The position numbers and the translations under genes are program-made. Below are positions 13,307-21,873 of a DNA stretch of 25,912 bases, in pieces. Under the pieces are notes generated by a model. The model did no database searches and was not told where the DNA came from. It worked only from the letters and a program-made list of their open reading frames with translations. Source of the stretch: PALSA-505 sp035308365 (GTDB lineage: Bacteria > Actinomycetota > Actinomycetes > Streptosporangiales > Streptosporangiaceae); the NCBI GenBank assembly GCA_035308365.1, contig DATGGU010000021.1, positions 1-25,912 on the forward strand, read 5' to 3'. The first letter of the stretch is position 1, and each line of letters begins with the position of its first letter.

Positions 13307-14584
13307 TTATCGAGCGGCTTTCCTTGTCAGGTCCTGGGCTCGCTCGCTCTCAGCATGCTCGAATGCCGGCTCCATGGCATCAAGGTCGTGTTGCGTCAGC
13401 CCGTGGGACTTCGCGACGATGCGCCAGCGCGCGGCTGCTCGCGCGACCTTAGCCAGGACGTCGAGTGCATCGCCGGCATCCAGGCGGAAGTAGTCGGCGA
13501 CGCTCATGAGGGTGTCCACGCTCGCGCGCGTGTCTGTGTAGTCGATGGCGGTGCTGAGGTCCTTTGAGCCCGGTTGCGGGTTGGGGTTGAGGTCAAACGC
13601 CGGCGAGAGCCGCCATGAATCGCCGCGCTCGTGCAGGAACCCGTGGTTGCGGAGGTGGTCATCGGTGTTGGAGATCAGGATCGAGAAAGCCATCCGCTGC
13701 CATAGCTGACGCAGCTCCGCTCTTGCTGCCGGGGACCGTTCCTCGATCACCTCGGCGATCTCCAGGTAACTGCGCTGGTCGCCGTCGCGGGCTTCAAGCA
13801 TCGTCATCGCGCTGGCGTAGCCGATGCGGGCTGTGCCGTGGCGATCGAACCGGTCGATGACCAGCACGTTCCGGTCCCCAATCCGGATCAGTTGCGAGTG
13901 GGGGACCGTCACCCCGGCATCTCGGGCCAGGTCAAGGGCTACCTTTTCCCAGGCCATCACGTTCCAGGTGTCAGAACTCACACTGGGGAACTTGGCAATA
14001 GCCACCCGGCCGGCGGCATCCCGGACGTGCGCTTTGGGACGTGCCCCGCCGAGGGAACTCCCGGCCCGCAGCAGTCGCTTGAGGTCTTCGTAGCCTGCGG
14101 TGTCCCTCTCGGCGCGCGCGGCAATATTAAGCAGTGCCGGAAGGTCGGTCAGGACGGGGATTCCCGACTCCTCGGTCGCCAGGAACGGTCCGTGTTCGTC
14201 GAGCCGGAACCGCAGCGCTCCCTGCCGCAGGTCGTCTCGGACGCCGAGCAGCAGGCCGGCCTCGCTCATCGAGCGCGGGGCGGATGCCGAGGCTTTCGCT
14301 CGGGCCTGCTCGGCGCGCTGGATCAGCGTCCGTCCCCACCGGTCCGGCAAACTGTCGGCGAACGCGCCGAATAGGGCACGGCCGACGGGCGTCTGAAGCG
14401 TTCCGGTGACAGGGGGCAGCCCGGGATCCAAGGCATAGGCGCCGGGATCTGCCAGGTATCGGTCGTTATAGACGAAGCTGGCCGACTCGGTTCCCCTGCG
14501 GCTATGGGGGTACAGGCGACCAGCCAGCACGTTCCTTTCGCCGACCGCGACATAGACCTCGATGTCGCTGCTCATGGTCTTCAC
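13307..14584 (-). CDS. hipA: HipA-type serine/threonine kinase toxin
   Basis: 425 aa, normal HipA length. HipA kinases phosphorylate targets such as glutamyl-tRNA synthetase and induce growth arrest; HipB neutralises them. The flexible Gly-rich loop with the autophosphorylated serine is AGSSLGGARPKA (Ser176/177). The catalytic loop is ISNTDDHLRNHGFL (Asp308/309, Asn313), and the DFG-like metal-binding Asp is in LSPAFDLNPNP (Asp331). The N-terminal subdomain (GRALFGAFADSLPDRWG) is complete, so the protein looks active. The start at 14584 overlaps the hipB stop by 4 bp (ATGA). The last codons run up to decayed sequence at 13306, but the gene itself appears intact. Confidence 0.94.
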   Translation of the reverse strand: MKTMSSDIEVYVAVGERNVLAGRLYPHSRRGTESASFVYNDRYLADPGAYALDPGLPPVTGTLQTPVGRALFGAFADSLPDRWGRTLIQRAEQARAKASASAPRSMSEAGLLLGVRDDLRQGALRFRLDEHGPFLATEESGIPVLTDLPALLNIAARAERDTAGYEDLKRLLRAGSSLGGARPKAHVRDAAGRVAIAKFPSVSSDTWNVMAWEKVALDLARDAGVTVPHSQLIRIGDRNVLVIDRFDRHGTARIGYASAMTMLEARDGDQRSYLEIAEVIEERSPAARAELRQLWQRMAFSILISNTDDHLRNHGFLHERGDSWRLSPAFDLNPNPQPGSKDLSTAIDYTDTRASVDTLMSVADYFRLDAGDALDVLAKVARAAARWRIVAKSHGLTQHDLDAMEPAFEHAESERAQDLTRKAAR

Positions 14585-14892
14585 TCCTGCCTTGGCCGGC
14601 GCACCCGTTCCGGCAGCGCCTCCTGCGACCGCAGACGGCCCTCGTCGGTCGCATACGGGTCCAGCGCCACCACGAGCAAATCAAGCACCCCCAACGCCCG
14701 GGCTACCCGCAGCACGCTTTCCATGCTGGTGCCCTCGCCGTTCTCCAGCCGCATGACAGTGTGGCGCGATACCCCAGCCCGGTCCGCGACCTGAGAGGCT
14801 GTCAGCCGCCGCAGCCGCCGCCAGGTAGCGAGGTACTCACCGATCCGTCGCAGGCCGTTATTCACCGCGATCGGTGTCTTCGAGACAGTCAT
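14581..14892 (-). CDS. hipB: HipB-type XRE antitoxin / autorepressor
   Basis: 103 aa. A helix-turn-helix of the XRE class spans roughly residues 15-70: IGEYLATWRRLRRLTASQVA, DRAGVSRHTVMRLENGEG and VLRVARALGVLDLLV. It precedes and overlaps hipA on the same strand, the standard hipBA arrangement, and should bind its own promoter together with HipA. The C-terminal tail is Arg/Glu-rich and short. Promoter and operator must lie within 14893-15060. Confidence 0.92.
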   Translation of the reverse strand: MTVSKTPIAVNNGLRRIGEYLATWRRLRRLTASQVADRAGVSRHTVMRLENGEGTSMESVLRVARALGVLDLLVVALDPYATDEGRLRSQEALPERVRRPRQE

Positions 14893-15308
14893 GGGAATCC
14901 CTAAAGTTTCTCTTCTGCTACCCCAACATCTCTAGTGTCTCATATTTGCGACCTTATAGAAAGGTGAGCCCATGGTGGCACGTTGGAAATTTAGGTCGAG
15001 CCCGCGGGCGTGGACAACGCTACCCGGCGCTGTCGGCACCGTCTCAGTGGTAGAATTTCGATCTTAAATTCGATCGCACAGCGGCGGCGTGTCTCCTGCC
15101 AGCGCTGCGCAGGCTGTCGTTTCGAGTTCATCGCCCGAGACCCGCCGTCGCGGACCGGATTACCTCACTAGTAGTGACCTTCGGCCCTGTTGGGCGCACA
15201 CGTGGCGCCCCTACAGTGACGGCAAGCCGCTGCCCAGCGTTTCAAAGCCCAGCCTGCTCGGGGGAGGGCACGGCCATGATCAGAGCGTGATAAAGGTGGC
15301 GACGGGGC
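14893..15308. other. Divergent gap between hipB and the unknown gene at 15309
   Basis: About 415 bp without a gene. It is AT-richer near 14900-14990, where the hipBA promoter is expected (several TCTC motifs on the plus strand, and TATAGAAAGG). A perfect inverted repeat GAATTT-N7-AAATTC lies at 15053-15071, overlapping two direct TTCGATC copies; it could be an operator for either side. I found no clear tandem HipB-type operator pair. Confidence 0.4.
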
Positions 15309-15782
15309 GTGAAGAAGGCAGTGGGTACTAAGACAATGACGTTTGGGCGTGACCAGGGAGACTGGGATTTGCTGGGGGAGACAGGCGAGGCATTCCTGAT
15401 CGAACGCGCCCGCCTCGGTCGGCTGACCTCTTATACCGAGCTGAACACTGTGCTTGAACGCCGTACCGGCTTACCTCGCTTTGACTTTGAGCTGCAGGCT
15501 GACCGGACGGCGATGGGTCACCTGCTGGGCCTCATCGTGGTGGAACGAAATCGTCCCGTGACTGGCCTCATGATCTCGGCCCTGGTTATCTACCTTGGTG
15601 GCAACGACGCTGGCCCCGGCTTTTACAAGCTCGCCCAGGAGCTGGGTGAGCTTCCTCCTGGTGCGCTGGCCTCGCGCGTCAAAGAAGCGTTCTGGGCCGG
15701 CCAGGTGAAGGCGCTGCATGCGTACTGGCGGAGAAGCGCAGCGCTGCCGGTACCTGACGCGGATGACACAGCACGAAGGTAA
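15309..15782 (+). CDS. Conserved hypothetical protein, 157 aa
   Basis: I do not assign a function. The protein is soluble, with a composition and periodicity typical of a real globular protein: TFGRDQGDWDLLGETGEAFL, RLGRLTSYTELNTVLERRTG, AMGHLLGLIVVERNRPVTGL, MISALVIYLGGNDAGPGFYK, LAQELGELPPG. It resembles short actinobacterial hypotheticals found next to toxin-antitoxin or helicase genes, an impression rather than a search result. It begins at GTG 15309, or at ATG 15336, where the conserved-looking part begins (MTFGRDQ). It is followed immediately by the helicase fragment on the same strand. Confidence 0.7.
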   Translation: MKKAVGTKTMTFGRDQGDWDLLGETGEAFLIERARLGRLTSYTELNTVLERRTGLPRFDFELQADRTAMGHLLGLIVVERNRPVTGLMISALVIYLGGNDAGPGFYKLAQELGELPPGALASRVKEAFWAGQVKALHAYWRRSAALPVPDADDTARR

Positions 15783-15810
15783 GTGAGATGGAGGCGCAAG
15801 GTGCCTGACG

Positions 15811-16437
15811 ACAGTTACGCGCGGCCTTCGGGAAACCGGGAGGTGCTTATCCGCTCTGCCATCTGCTCGACAATGAGGACCTGATAGCCGCCCACCCTGC
15901 AGTGGCGGCGCTCGCGGCCGGCGGGCACGGTGAAGATTCCTCGGGGCTGTTCTTCGATGAGATCTCCGAGGACGAGATCGACCGGCGCGCCGCTCCGGAG
16001 AGCACTCCCGTCATCCTGGACGCGGACTCTTCACAACGGGCCAGCATCGCTGCCGCGCTCGGCGGCCGCTCGTTCGTGATGGACGGGCCTCCGGGTACGG
16101 GCAAGAGCCAGACCATCGCCAACATGATCGGCGTGCTGTTGCATGCCGGGAAGACCGTGCTGTTCGTCTCGGAGAAGGCGGCTGCGCTGGACGTGGTGAG
16201 GGATCGGCTTGACGATGCTGGGCTGGGCGCTTACCTGCTTGAACTGCACTCGAAGAACGCCACCCGCAAGCAGGTTGCGATCGCGCTCGGGCATGCACTC
16301 GATACCGTGCCGGTCCCCCCGGCGGCGATGCCGGGGATGGATCTGGACTCAGCACGCAAGCGCCGTGAGCAGCTGAACGCCTATGCCGATGCGATGAACC
16401 GCCCGCGCGGCCCGCTGGGCTACTCGCTGCACGTCGT
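15811..16437 (+). pseudogene. Fragment of a large SF1 (Upf1/Dna2-like) helicase with DUF4011-type architecture
   Basis: About 210 residues of a protein normally well over 1000 aa. It contains HLLDNEDLIAAHPAVAALAA, the acidic EDSSGLFFDEISEDEID, the Q-motif-like LDADSSQRASIAAAL, and Walker A in FVMDGPPGTGKSQTIANMIG. KTVLFVSEKAAALDVVRDRL and YLLELHSKNATRKQVAIALG follow. These are hallmarks of the AAA_11 helicases in actinobacterial DUF4011/DUF3320 proteins, which are common in defence islands. Homology stops abruptly at PLGYSLHVV, exactly where the 3' end of the convergent RibD-like gene begins. The N-terminal region and helicase motifs II-VI are absent. The frame stays open to 16558, but that tail is antisense to the reductase. 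A GTG at 15902 could start a truncated ATPase, presumably non-functional. Confidence 0.8.
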
Positions 16438-16438
16438 T

Positions 16439-16972
16439 TCAGCTGGAGGCAGGCTGGTAGGTGAGCGCGACGACGCCGCTCGGCGCTGGGGTTGCGCCGA
16501 GAAGCTTCAGCGGGAGCCTGTTGCCGTTGCCACCGCCAGACGCTGCCCGGCCGGCTAGCACCGGGTGGATCGAGAACCGGATTTCATCGACAAGGTGGTG
16601 GGCGAGCAGGGTTTGGCTGAGCCGGCCGTATCCGTACATCATGAGATCACCGCCATCTTGTTGTTTGAGCTCGGTCACGGCGGCGACGACGTCGTCGCGG
16701 ATGAGCGTGGAGTTGTTCCAGTCAGCGTTCTGCAGCGTCGAGGAGAACACGTACTTGCGGATCGCGTTGATCGCGTCTGCGTATGGCCCGGTCTGCTGGG
16801 GCATGACATCGGCGAAGTACTCGTAGGTGCCCCGGCCCATGAGCATGCCGCCGAGGGCGTGCAGCGCCTGAACGGCTTCCCCGGCTGCGCCCGGGTCGAA
16901 GGTCGCCCAGGAGCTTGGGTCTGCGGTGACGCCGTCGAGCGAGATGAAGGCGGAATTGATGATCTTGCGCAT
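16439..16972 (-). CDS. RibD C-terminal / dihydrofolate-reductase-like protein
   Basis: 177 aa of the DHFR-like RibD C-terminal family: MRKIINSAFISLDGVTADPS, GGMLMGRGTYEYFADVMP, KYVFSSTLQNADWNNSTLI, LMMYGYGRLSQTLLAHHLVDEI (given in part; YGYGRLSQTLL is the nucleotide-binding loop) and FSIHPVLAG. Stand-alone members are NADPH-dependent oxidoreductases of unknown substrate, often encoded near ECF sigma factors and DGPF/YCII proteins, as here. The start at 16972 is supported by GGAGGAG about eight bases upstream; the frame remains open further upstream without homology. The 3' end faces the truncated helicase fragment, so this gene lies at a rearrangement junction but is intact. Confidence 0.9.
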   Translation of the reverse strand: MRKIINSAFISLDGVTADPSSWATFDPGAAGEAVQALHALGGMLMGRGTYEYFADVMPQQTGPYADAINAIRKYVFSSTLQNADWNNSTLIRDDVVAAVTELKQQDGGDLMMYGYGRLSQTLLAHHLVDEIRFSIHPVLAGRAASGGGNGNRLPLKLLGATPAPSGVVALTYQPASS

Positions 16973-17320
16973 TGCGGTGCTCCTCCTGTGTCGTTTGTGA
17001 GCTACGTCAGGAAGACGAACAGGGCTGGCCGGAACCGGACACGGCTCGACGAGATTTCCGGGGAGGTCCAAGCGCCGCCGAGCTCGACGCGGACCCGATC
17101 GCAAGCACCGCCCGGCGCGGGTTCGGCGGTGGGCCGGGGGCACTCCTGGGCCACGGCCCGCCACTCATCGAGGGCCTGGCGGCCGCTTTGGCGAACTCAC
17201 CGCCCCGCCGGCAGAAGGCCTTCACGAGGTCCGCTGGCGTCTCTGGCGCCGGCGTGTCCTGGTCTCATCGGGTGACCTTCACTACGACGGCGAATGGTGG
17301 GTGCCGAAGCCGGACACGCG
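16973..17320. other. Gap between the reductase and the sigma-factor gene
   Basis: No complete gene. On the plus strand a short frame ends at TAG 17322-17324, with a Trp-rich, coding-like tail reading LHEVRWRLWRRRVLVSSGDL and HYDGEWWVPKPDTR. It has no evident start or Shine-Dalgarno and may be the end of a decayed gene. The promoter of the reductase should be in the first 100 bp. Confidence 0.3.
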
Positions 17321-18589
17321 CTAGGAGATTTCCAGGCTCTGGATCCGCCGCTCGAAGGACACCCGCTCGGCCGGGCTCCGGGCCAGCACTATGGCCCGCT
17401 CGTAGTACTCCCGGGCCGCGGCGTGGCAGCCGGCCCGCCGTTCCAGGTCAGCCCGGGCCGCCCAGTAGAACGGGTACCGGGACAGCTTCGGCTCCCCGGC
17501 CAAGGCGATCAGCTCGCGGCGGCCAGCGTCGATGCCGTCCCGTTCGGCCACGGCCAGCGCGCGGTTCAGCGCCACGACCGGGCTCCAGGCCTGCTGGGCG
17601 AGGACCTGATAGAAGCCGGCAATCCGGTCCCAGTCGGTCTTCTGGACCGATGGTGCTATCGCGTGCTCGCAGGCGATGCCGGCCTCCAGATGCCAGCGGG
17701 ACATGTGATCCCCGGTGGCCGAGCGGGCCAGGTGCACCAGACCGCGCTCGATGCGCGCCCGGTCCCAGCGGCTCCGGTCCTGGTCCTCCAGGGGGACGAA
17801 CACGCCGTGCTCGTCGAGGCGGGCTGGCAGGCGGGCGGCGCCGAAGCAGAACAGCGCGGCCAGGGCGTGTACATCCGGATGCGCCGTCGCCTTGGCCTCC
17901 AGCAGCAGTCCGGTCAGGCGCAGCGCGTCCTCGCACAGGAACGGGCGTACCGGGTCGTGCGGGTTGCTGCCGTGGTAGCCCTCGTTGAACAGCAGGTAGA
18001 GCGATCGCAGCACGGAGTCCCGCCTGGTGTCGAGGTCAGGCAAGTCCTCCACGTCGGGCAGCCGGCCCAGCTGACGCAGCCGGCCGCGCCCCCGGTGCAG
18101 CCGCCGGTCGATGGTCTGGGTGTCGACCAGGAACGCCTGGCCGATCTCCTTGGGCGACAGGCCGCACAGCCACCGCAGGATCAAGGTCACGTGCGTCTCG
18201 CGGTTCAGGCCGGGGTCGCAAACCGCGAACATCATCGCCAGCTGGCTGACGCTCTCGGCGGCCGGGGCCAGTGCCGCCTCGATCGTGCCGGTCAGTGCCG
18301 TCGTCGTCGCCAGCTCGGGCAGGAACGAGCGGTGGCGCTGTTCCCGGCGGATGATGTCGATCGCCCGGTTGCGGGCGGCCCGGATGATCCACGCCTTCGG
18401 GTCCTGCGGCAACCCGAACCGCCAGGCGTGCATGGCACTGACCAGCGCGTCGTGGACGACGTCCTCGGCGAGCGGGATATTGGAGGGGCCCAGGACCCGG
18501 GTCAGCGCGCTGACCAGGTGCGCGTACTCCTTCCGGAACAGGTCTTCGACCAGCTCCGTCGGTGACACCGCAGCGGGCTGTCCGTCCAC
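17321..18589 (-). CDS. ECF42-like RNA polymerase sigma factor with C-terminal TPR-like extension
   Basis: 422 aa. Sigma region 2 is ELVEDLFRKEYAHLVSALTR to PKAWIIRAARNRAIDIIRRE; region 4 helix-turn-helix is LSPKEIGQAFLVDTQTIDRR and LHRGRGRLRQLG. About 230 further residues follow, with LLFNEGYHGS, RLTGLLLEAKATAHPDVHAL, IAGFYQVLAQQAWSPVVALN and the TPR-like ELIALAGEPKLSRYPFYWAA. This long extension and an upstream DGPF/YCII gene are the defining context of group ECF42, which works without a classical anti-sigma factor and is thought to be controlled through its extension. The start at 18589 lies five bases after the YCII stop, so the two form an operon. Confidence 0.93.
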   Translation of the reverse strand: MDGQPAAVSPTELVEDLFRKEYAHLVSALTRVLGPSNIPLAEDVVHDALVSAMHAWRFGLPQDPKAWIIRAARNRAIDIIRREQRHRSFLPELATTTALTGTIEAALAPAAESVSQLAMMFAVCDPGLNRETHVTLILRWLCGLSPKEIGQAFLVDTQTIDRRLHRGRGRLRQLGRLPDVEDLPDLDTRRDSVLRSLYLLFNEGYHGSNPHDPVRPFLCEDALRLTGLLLEAKATAHPDVHALAALFCFGAARLPARLDEHGVFVPLEDQDRSRWDRARIERGLVHLARSATGDHMSRWHLEAGIACEHAIAPSVQKTDWDRIAGFYQVLAQQAWSPVVALNRALAVAERDGIDAGRRELIALAGEPKLSRYPFYWAARADLERRAGCHAAAREYYERAIVLARSPAERVSFERRIQSLEIS

Positions 18590-18594
18590 CAGCC

Positions 18595-18978
18595 TCAGAT
18601 CCCAGGGTCCTGGACCGGCCGTACCTCGACGGAACCGCCGAACTCGTATATCGGGCAGGTGCGCGCCACGTCGATGGCGTCTTCCAGGGAGGCGGCTTCG
18701 AAGATCATGCTGCCGGTCACCAGATCCTTCGACTCGGCGTAGGGGCCGTCGGTGACCACGCGCTCGTGGCCCCGGACCGCGGCCCCCGGGTTGTCAAGCG
18801 CGGTTCCGGCGTTGCGCCGGCCCTGCCGGGCCAGCTCACCGGACCAGCGATACCACTTCTCGACGTGGGCCTGAAGCTCCGAGGGCGACAGATCGTGCCG
18901 CGCGACAGCGCCCCCGCGAAAGATCAGCATGAACTTGCTCCGCACGGAGCGTTCCCCGCTTGAAGGTTCCGGCATCAT
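18595..18978 (-). CDS. YCII/DGPF-domain protein
   Basis: 127 aa. The YCII-type dimeric alpha+beta barrel shows FMLIFRGGAVARHDLSPSEL, the DGPF-type signature VTDGPYAESKDLVTG and IDVARTCPIYEFGGSVEVRP. DGPF proteins are found next to ECF42 sigma factors; their role is unknown, with ligand sensing or oxidative chemistry proposed for the fold. ATG 18978 was chosen because GGGAG lies five bases upstream; the frame is open to 19023. It is the first gene of a two-gene operon with the sigma factor, whose promoter, possibly recognised by that sigma factor, should be just upstream of 18978. Confidence 0.9.
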   Translation of the reverse strand: MMPEPSSGERSVRSKFMLIFRGGAVARHDLSPSELQAHVEKWYRWSGELARQGRRNAGTALDNPGAAVRGHERVVTDGPYAESKDLVTGSMIFEAASLEDAIDVARTCPIYEFGGSVEVRPVQDPGI

Positions 18979-19644
18979 GGCTCCCAACCGTATCCGCCGC
19001 CGGACCTCATCAAACCCCGCCACCGGGCATCAGGGCCTACCCAGGCGGCACGGCCACCGCACCCTCCCTGAGCTTGCCCAAGTCCCCGGATCTGGCCTGC
19101 CCGGCGTAGCCTTGATACCCGTGGCGGCCATCCATCCTCATACTTCGCGACAAGACCGGGCAACGGGATGGCAGGGTCAACGATGCCGACATGCGCGTAC
19201 CGGCACGAGTGCCATTGTTCGATTATTTCGCTTACGTTACGTAACCGGCCCTGGACTGGGCTCAGCGCACGAATAGCCGCCGATCTGCACGCTTTCAACG
19301 CGGCCGTCTACACAAACGTATTCATTCATAATTGTCGTTCTGCTCGGCGGCGATCCCAATGCGCGGATAGCGGGTAGATAGCTTGGTTAACCTTCTTGCG
19401 AGGTATTAGGATGACGAGTTGGGCGCAATGCGGCAGATCCCTCGACGAGGTACGCTCAGCCTGCGTTCCCTGATGGCTAATGAAGCGCCGCTCGTTCGGC
19501 CAAGCTAAGCTCGTGGTCGTCGGTCACAGTCTGAGGACATTCGGAGCCGACTTCGATGAACTGCAAGTCGCATTTCCCGACAAAAGCGTGATCCAGGGTG
19601 CCCGTTTGCATGTCTTAGATGGGGGCTTTCGCTATTATCGTGCC
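18979..19644. other. 665-bp divergent region between the ECF42 operon and the kinase gene
   Basis: No supported gene. Bases 19200-19430 are lower in GC than average and probably contain the promoters. The kinase frame is open from 19480, but the first 55 codons show no kinase homology. TATTAT at 19633-19638 ends six bases before the kinase ATG and looks like a -10 element for a leaderless transcript; a matching -35 at good spacing is not evident (TTGCAT at 19606-19611 is 21 bases away). Confidence 0.35.
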
Positions 19645-21873
19645 ATGCCGGGTGATGTGGGGGTCTTGGTTGGCGGGCGGTACCTGTTGGCTGAGCTGGT
19701 GGGCCAGGGCGGCATGGGCCGGGTGTGGCGCGGTCACGATCAGCTGCTGGACCGCGTGGTGGCGGTCAAGGAGGTCCTGCTGACGCCGCAGTCGCTGCAG
19801 GAGCATGCCGACCTGGTCGCCCGCACGATGCGCGAGGCGCGGGCGACGGCCCGACTGGACCATCCCGGTATCGTCACGATCCACGACGTGGTGGAGCATG
19901 ACGGCACGCCGTGGATCGTGATGCAGTATGTGCCCGGGGCGGCGCTCAGCGCGGAGATCGCCGCGGGCGGCCGGCTTCTGTGGCAGCGGGCGGCGGAGAT
20001 CGGCGGCCAGGTCGCGGACGCGTTGGCGCACGCGCACGCGGCCGGGATCGTGCACCGTGACCTGAAGCCGGACAACATCCTGCTGCCGGGGCAGCGGGCC
20101 GTCGTGACCGACTTCGGCATCGCCCGGATCATCGACGCCACGACCAGGCTGACCGGCACCGGGAGGCGGATCGGCACCGTTCATTACATGGCCCCCGAGC
20201 AGCTGGAAGGCGGTGTGACCGGTCCGGCCGCGGACATGTGGGCGTTGGGTGCCACCCTGTATGCCGCTGTCGAGGGTCGGCCGCCGTTCGGCGGCCCGAC
20301 GCTGGCCGCGGTCATCACGGCCATCCTCACCCGGTCCCCCGAGCCGCCCGAGCACGCCGGCCCGCTGACGGAGCTGATCGGGACGCTGCTGGCAAAGGAC
20401 CCGGCCATGCGCCCTGACGCAAAGGACGTCACGAGCGCGCTCACTCATGAGGGTTCCGCGCTAGCCGCGGGCGGCACCGCCCCGGGCAGTACGGCAGCGC
20501 CGCTGCAGGAAGCCGTTGGCGATGCGCCCGCGCCACACCCGGCCACCGTGGCGGCCTCAGGCCCGCCGACTGACGCCGTATCGGCCATGCCGACAGAAAC
20601 CGCCCCGAAGACAGCGCCGTCCAAGCCCGCACGCCGGGCGCGCTGGGGGTCGCCCCCCACTGATCAGCCGATGTCGTCCCCGGGGCCGTCGAGACAAACT
20701 CCGCCGGTTCCGAGCACGGTCAGCCTTACTCAGCCGGCCGACCTCACCCCGGCTTCCCCGCCCCTTGACGCCCACACCGGCAAGGTTAGGTGTGTGACAT
20801 TCTCTCCCGATGGGCGCCTCCTTGCTGCAGCTAGCGAGGACCTGACCGTGCATCTTTGGGACACCGAAACCTGGCAGCCGACCGGACCGCCGCTTTCCCC
20901 GGATTTCCATGGCCTCGGTTTCCGCACTTCCCCCAGGACCAGCGTCCCCCCTATCCGCGACACGCCCCGGATGTGTTTTTCTCCTGACGGCCGTGTCTTG
21001 CTGACCTTCTTGCAGGCCTTCGTATTGGTGTGGGATACCGTCACTCACCAACACATCGGACGGCCGCTCCCAGTGCGCGGCGGGAGACTACATGCTTCCC
21101 CCGACGGACGTCTCCTCGCCGAAGCCTCTGGCGGGACCTTGCTCCTGTGGAATACTGCCACTCGCCAGCACGCAGCGCTGGCCCTCGAAAAGCAGACCGT
21201 AAAAGCCGCCCAGCTCCAAGCGTGCATGGCGTTCTCGGGCGACGGTCATCTTCTCGCTGCTAACGACAGTGACGGGGACATCCACCTGTGGGACACCGGC
21301 ACCGGTCAGCCGACAGGCCGACTCCGCAGACCACGCGGAATATTCTCCACAGAGGGTCTCAGGCCTCGTCCCTACACCGTGTCGGGAATATCGCTCTCCC
21401 CCGGCGGTCAGCTCGCCGCCATCCTCGGCCAGATTGGTGGCTACCACGGCGGGTATTCCGTTGATCTGTGGGATATCTCCACTCACGCGCGGCCGAGCCG
21501 GCAACTTATCGAAACAAACGCCTTCGGGTTCTGGTCGCCTTTCGCGTTCTCCCCAGATAGCCGGCTGCTCGCAGGCAAAATCGGAAAGTCCGCCAATTCC
21601 ATTCGACTGTGGGATACTACCACCCGTAGGTATACTGACCTCGACGGGTACAACCAACCTGCGAAAGTGATGTTCTCACCCAATGGGCGCTTGCTTGCCG
21701 ACGCTGGCGAATACTGCACACTCCTCTGGAACACCACCAACTATCAGCCCGCAGCCGTTGGCCCACGCATGAAAAGCTTCAAAAACATGATTGGGGATGC
21801 GGCGTTTTCCCCGGATAGCCGCCTCCTCGCTACGGCCGAGGGCAAGACCGTACGCGCGTGGGAACTCCCGTGA
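19645..21873 (+). CDS. Cytosolic Ser/Thr protein kinase with C-terminal WD40 repeats
   Basis: 742 aa. Residues 13-265 are a complete Hanks-type kinase: glycine loop GQGGMGRVWRG, VAIK-type lysine Lys42 (VVAVKEV), catalytic loop HRDLKPDNILL (Asp139), TDFGIAR (Asp156), and GTVHYMAPEQ. A Pro/Ala/Thr-rich linker of about 110 residues follows. Then come eight WD40-like units, each with an FSPDGRLLA-type strand and an LWDT/LWNT ending (for example VRCVTFSPDGRLLAAASED and IRLWDTTTRRYTDLD); the last ends VRAWELP at the stop. Eight units would close one beta-propeller. Unlike PknB-type kinases there is no transmembrane helix, so a cytosolic scaffold or sensor is implied. ATG 19645 was chosen by homology; 19480 is an upstream alternative. 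No dedicated substrate gene is adjacent. Confidence 0.93.
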   Translation: MPGDVGVLVGGRYLLAELVGQGGMGRVWRGHDQLLDRVVAVKEVLLTPQSLQEHADLVARTMREARATARLDHPGIVTIHDVVEHDGTPWIVMQYVPGAALSAEIAAGGRLLWQRAAEIGGQVADALAHAHAAGIVHRDLKPDNILLPGQRAVVTDFGIARIIDATTRLTGTGRRIGTVHYMAPEQLEGGVTGPAADMWALGATLYAAVEGRPPFGGPTLAAVITAILTRSPEPPEHAGPLTELIGTLLAKDPAMRPDAKDVTSALTHEGSALAAGGTAPGSTAAPLQEAVGDAPAPHPATVAASGPPTDAVSAMPTETAPKTAPSKPARRARWGSPPTDQPMSSPGPSRQTPPVPSTVSLTQPADLTPASPPLDAHTGKVRCVTFSPDGRLLAAASEDLTVHLWDTETWQPTGPPLSPDFHGLGFRTSPRTSVPPIRDTPRMCFSPDGRVLLTFLQAFVLVWDTVTHQHIGRPLPVRGGRLHASPDGRLLAEASGGTLLLWNTATRQHAALALEKQTVKAAQLQACMAFSGDGHLLAANDSDGDIHLWDTGTGQPTGRLRRPRGIFSTEGLRPRPYTVSGISLSPGGQLAAILGQIGGYHGGYSVDLWDISTHARPSRQLIETNAFGFWSPFAFSPDSRLLAGKIGKSANSIRLWDTTTRRYTDLDGYNQPAKVMFSPNGRLLADAGEYCTLLWNTTNYQPAAVGPRMKSFKNMIGDAAFSPDSRLLATAEGKTVRAWELP

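Noticed and set aside
15902..16558. The helicase fragment as an intact small ATPase
   Set aside because: Only the Walker-A part of a much larger protein is present, the remaining helicase motifs are missing and its tail is antisense to another gene.
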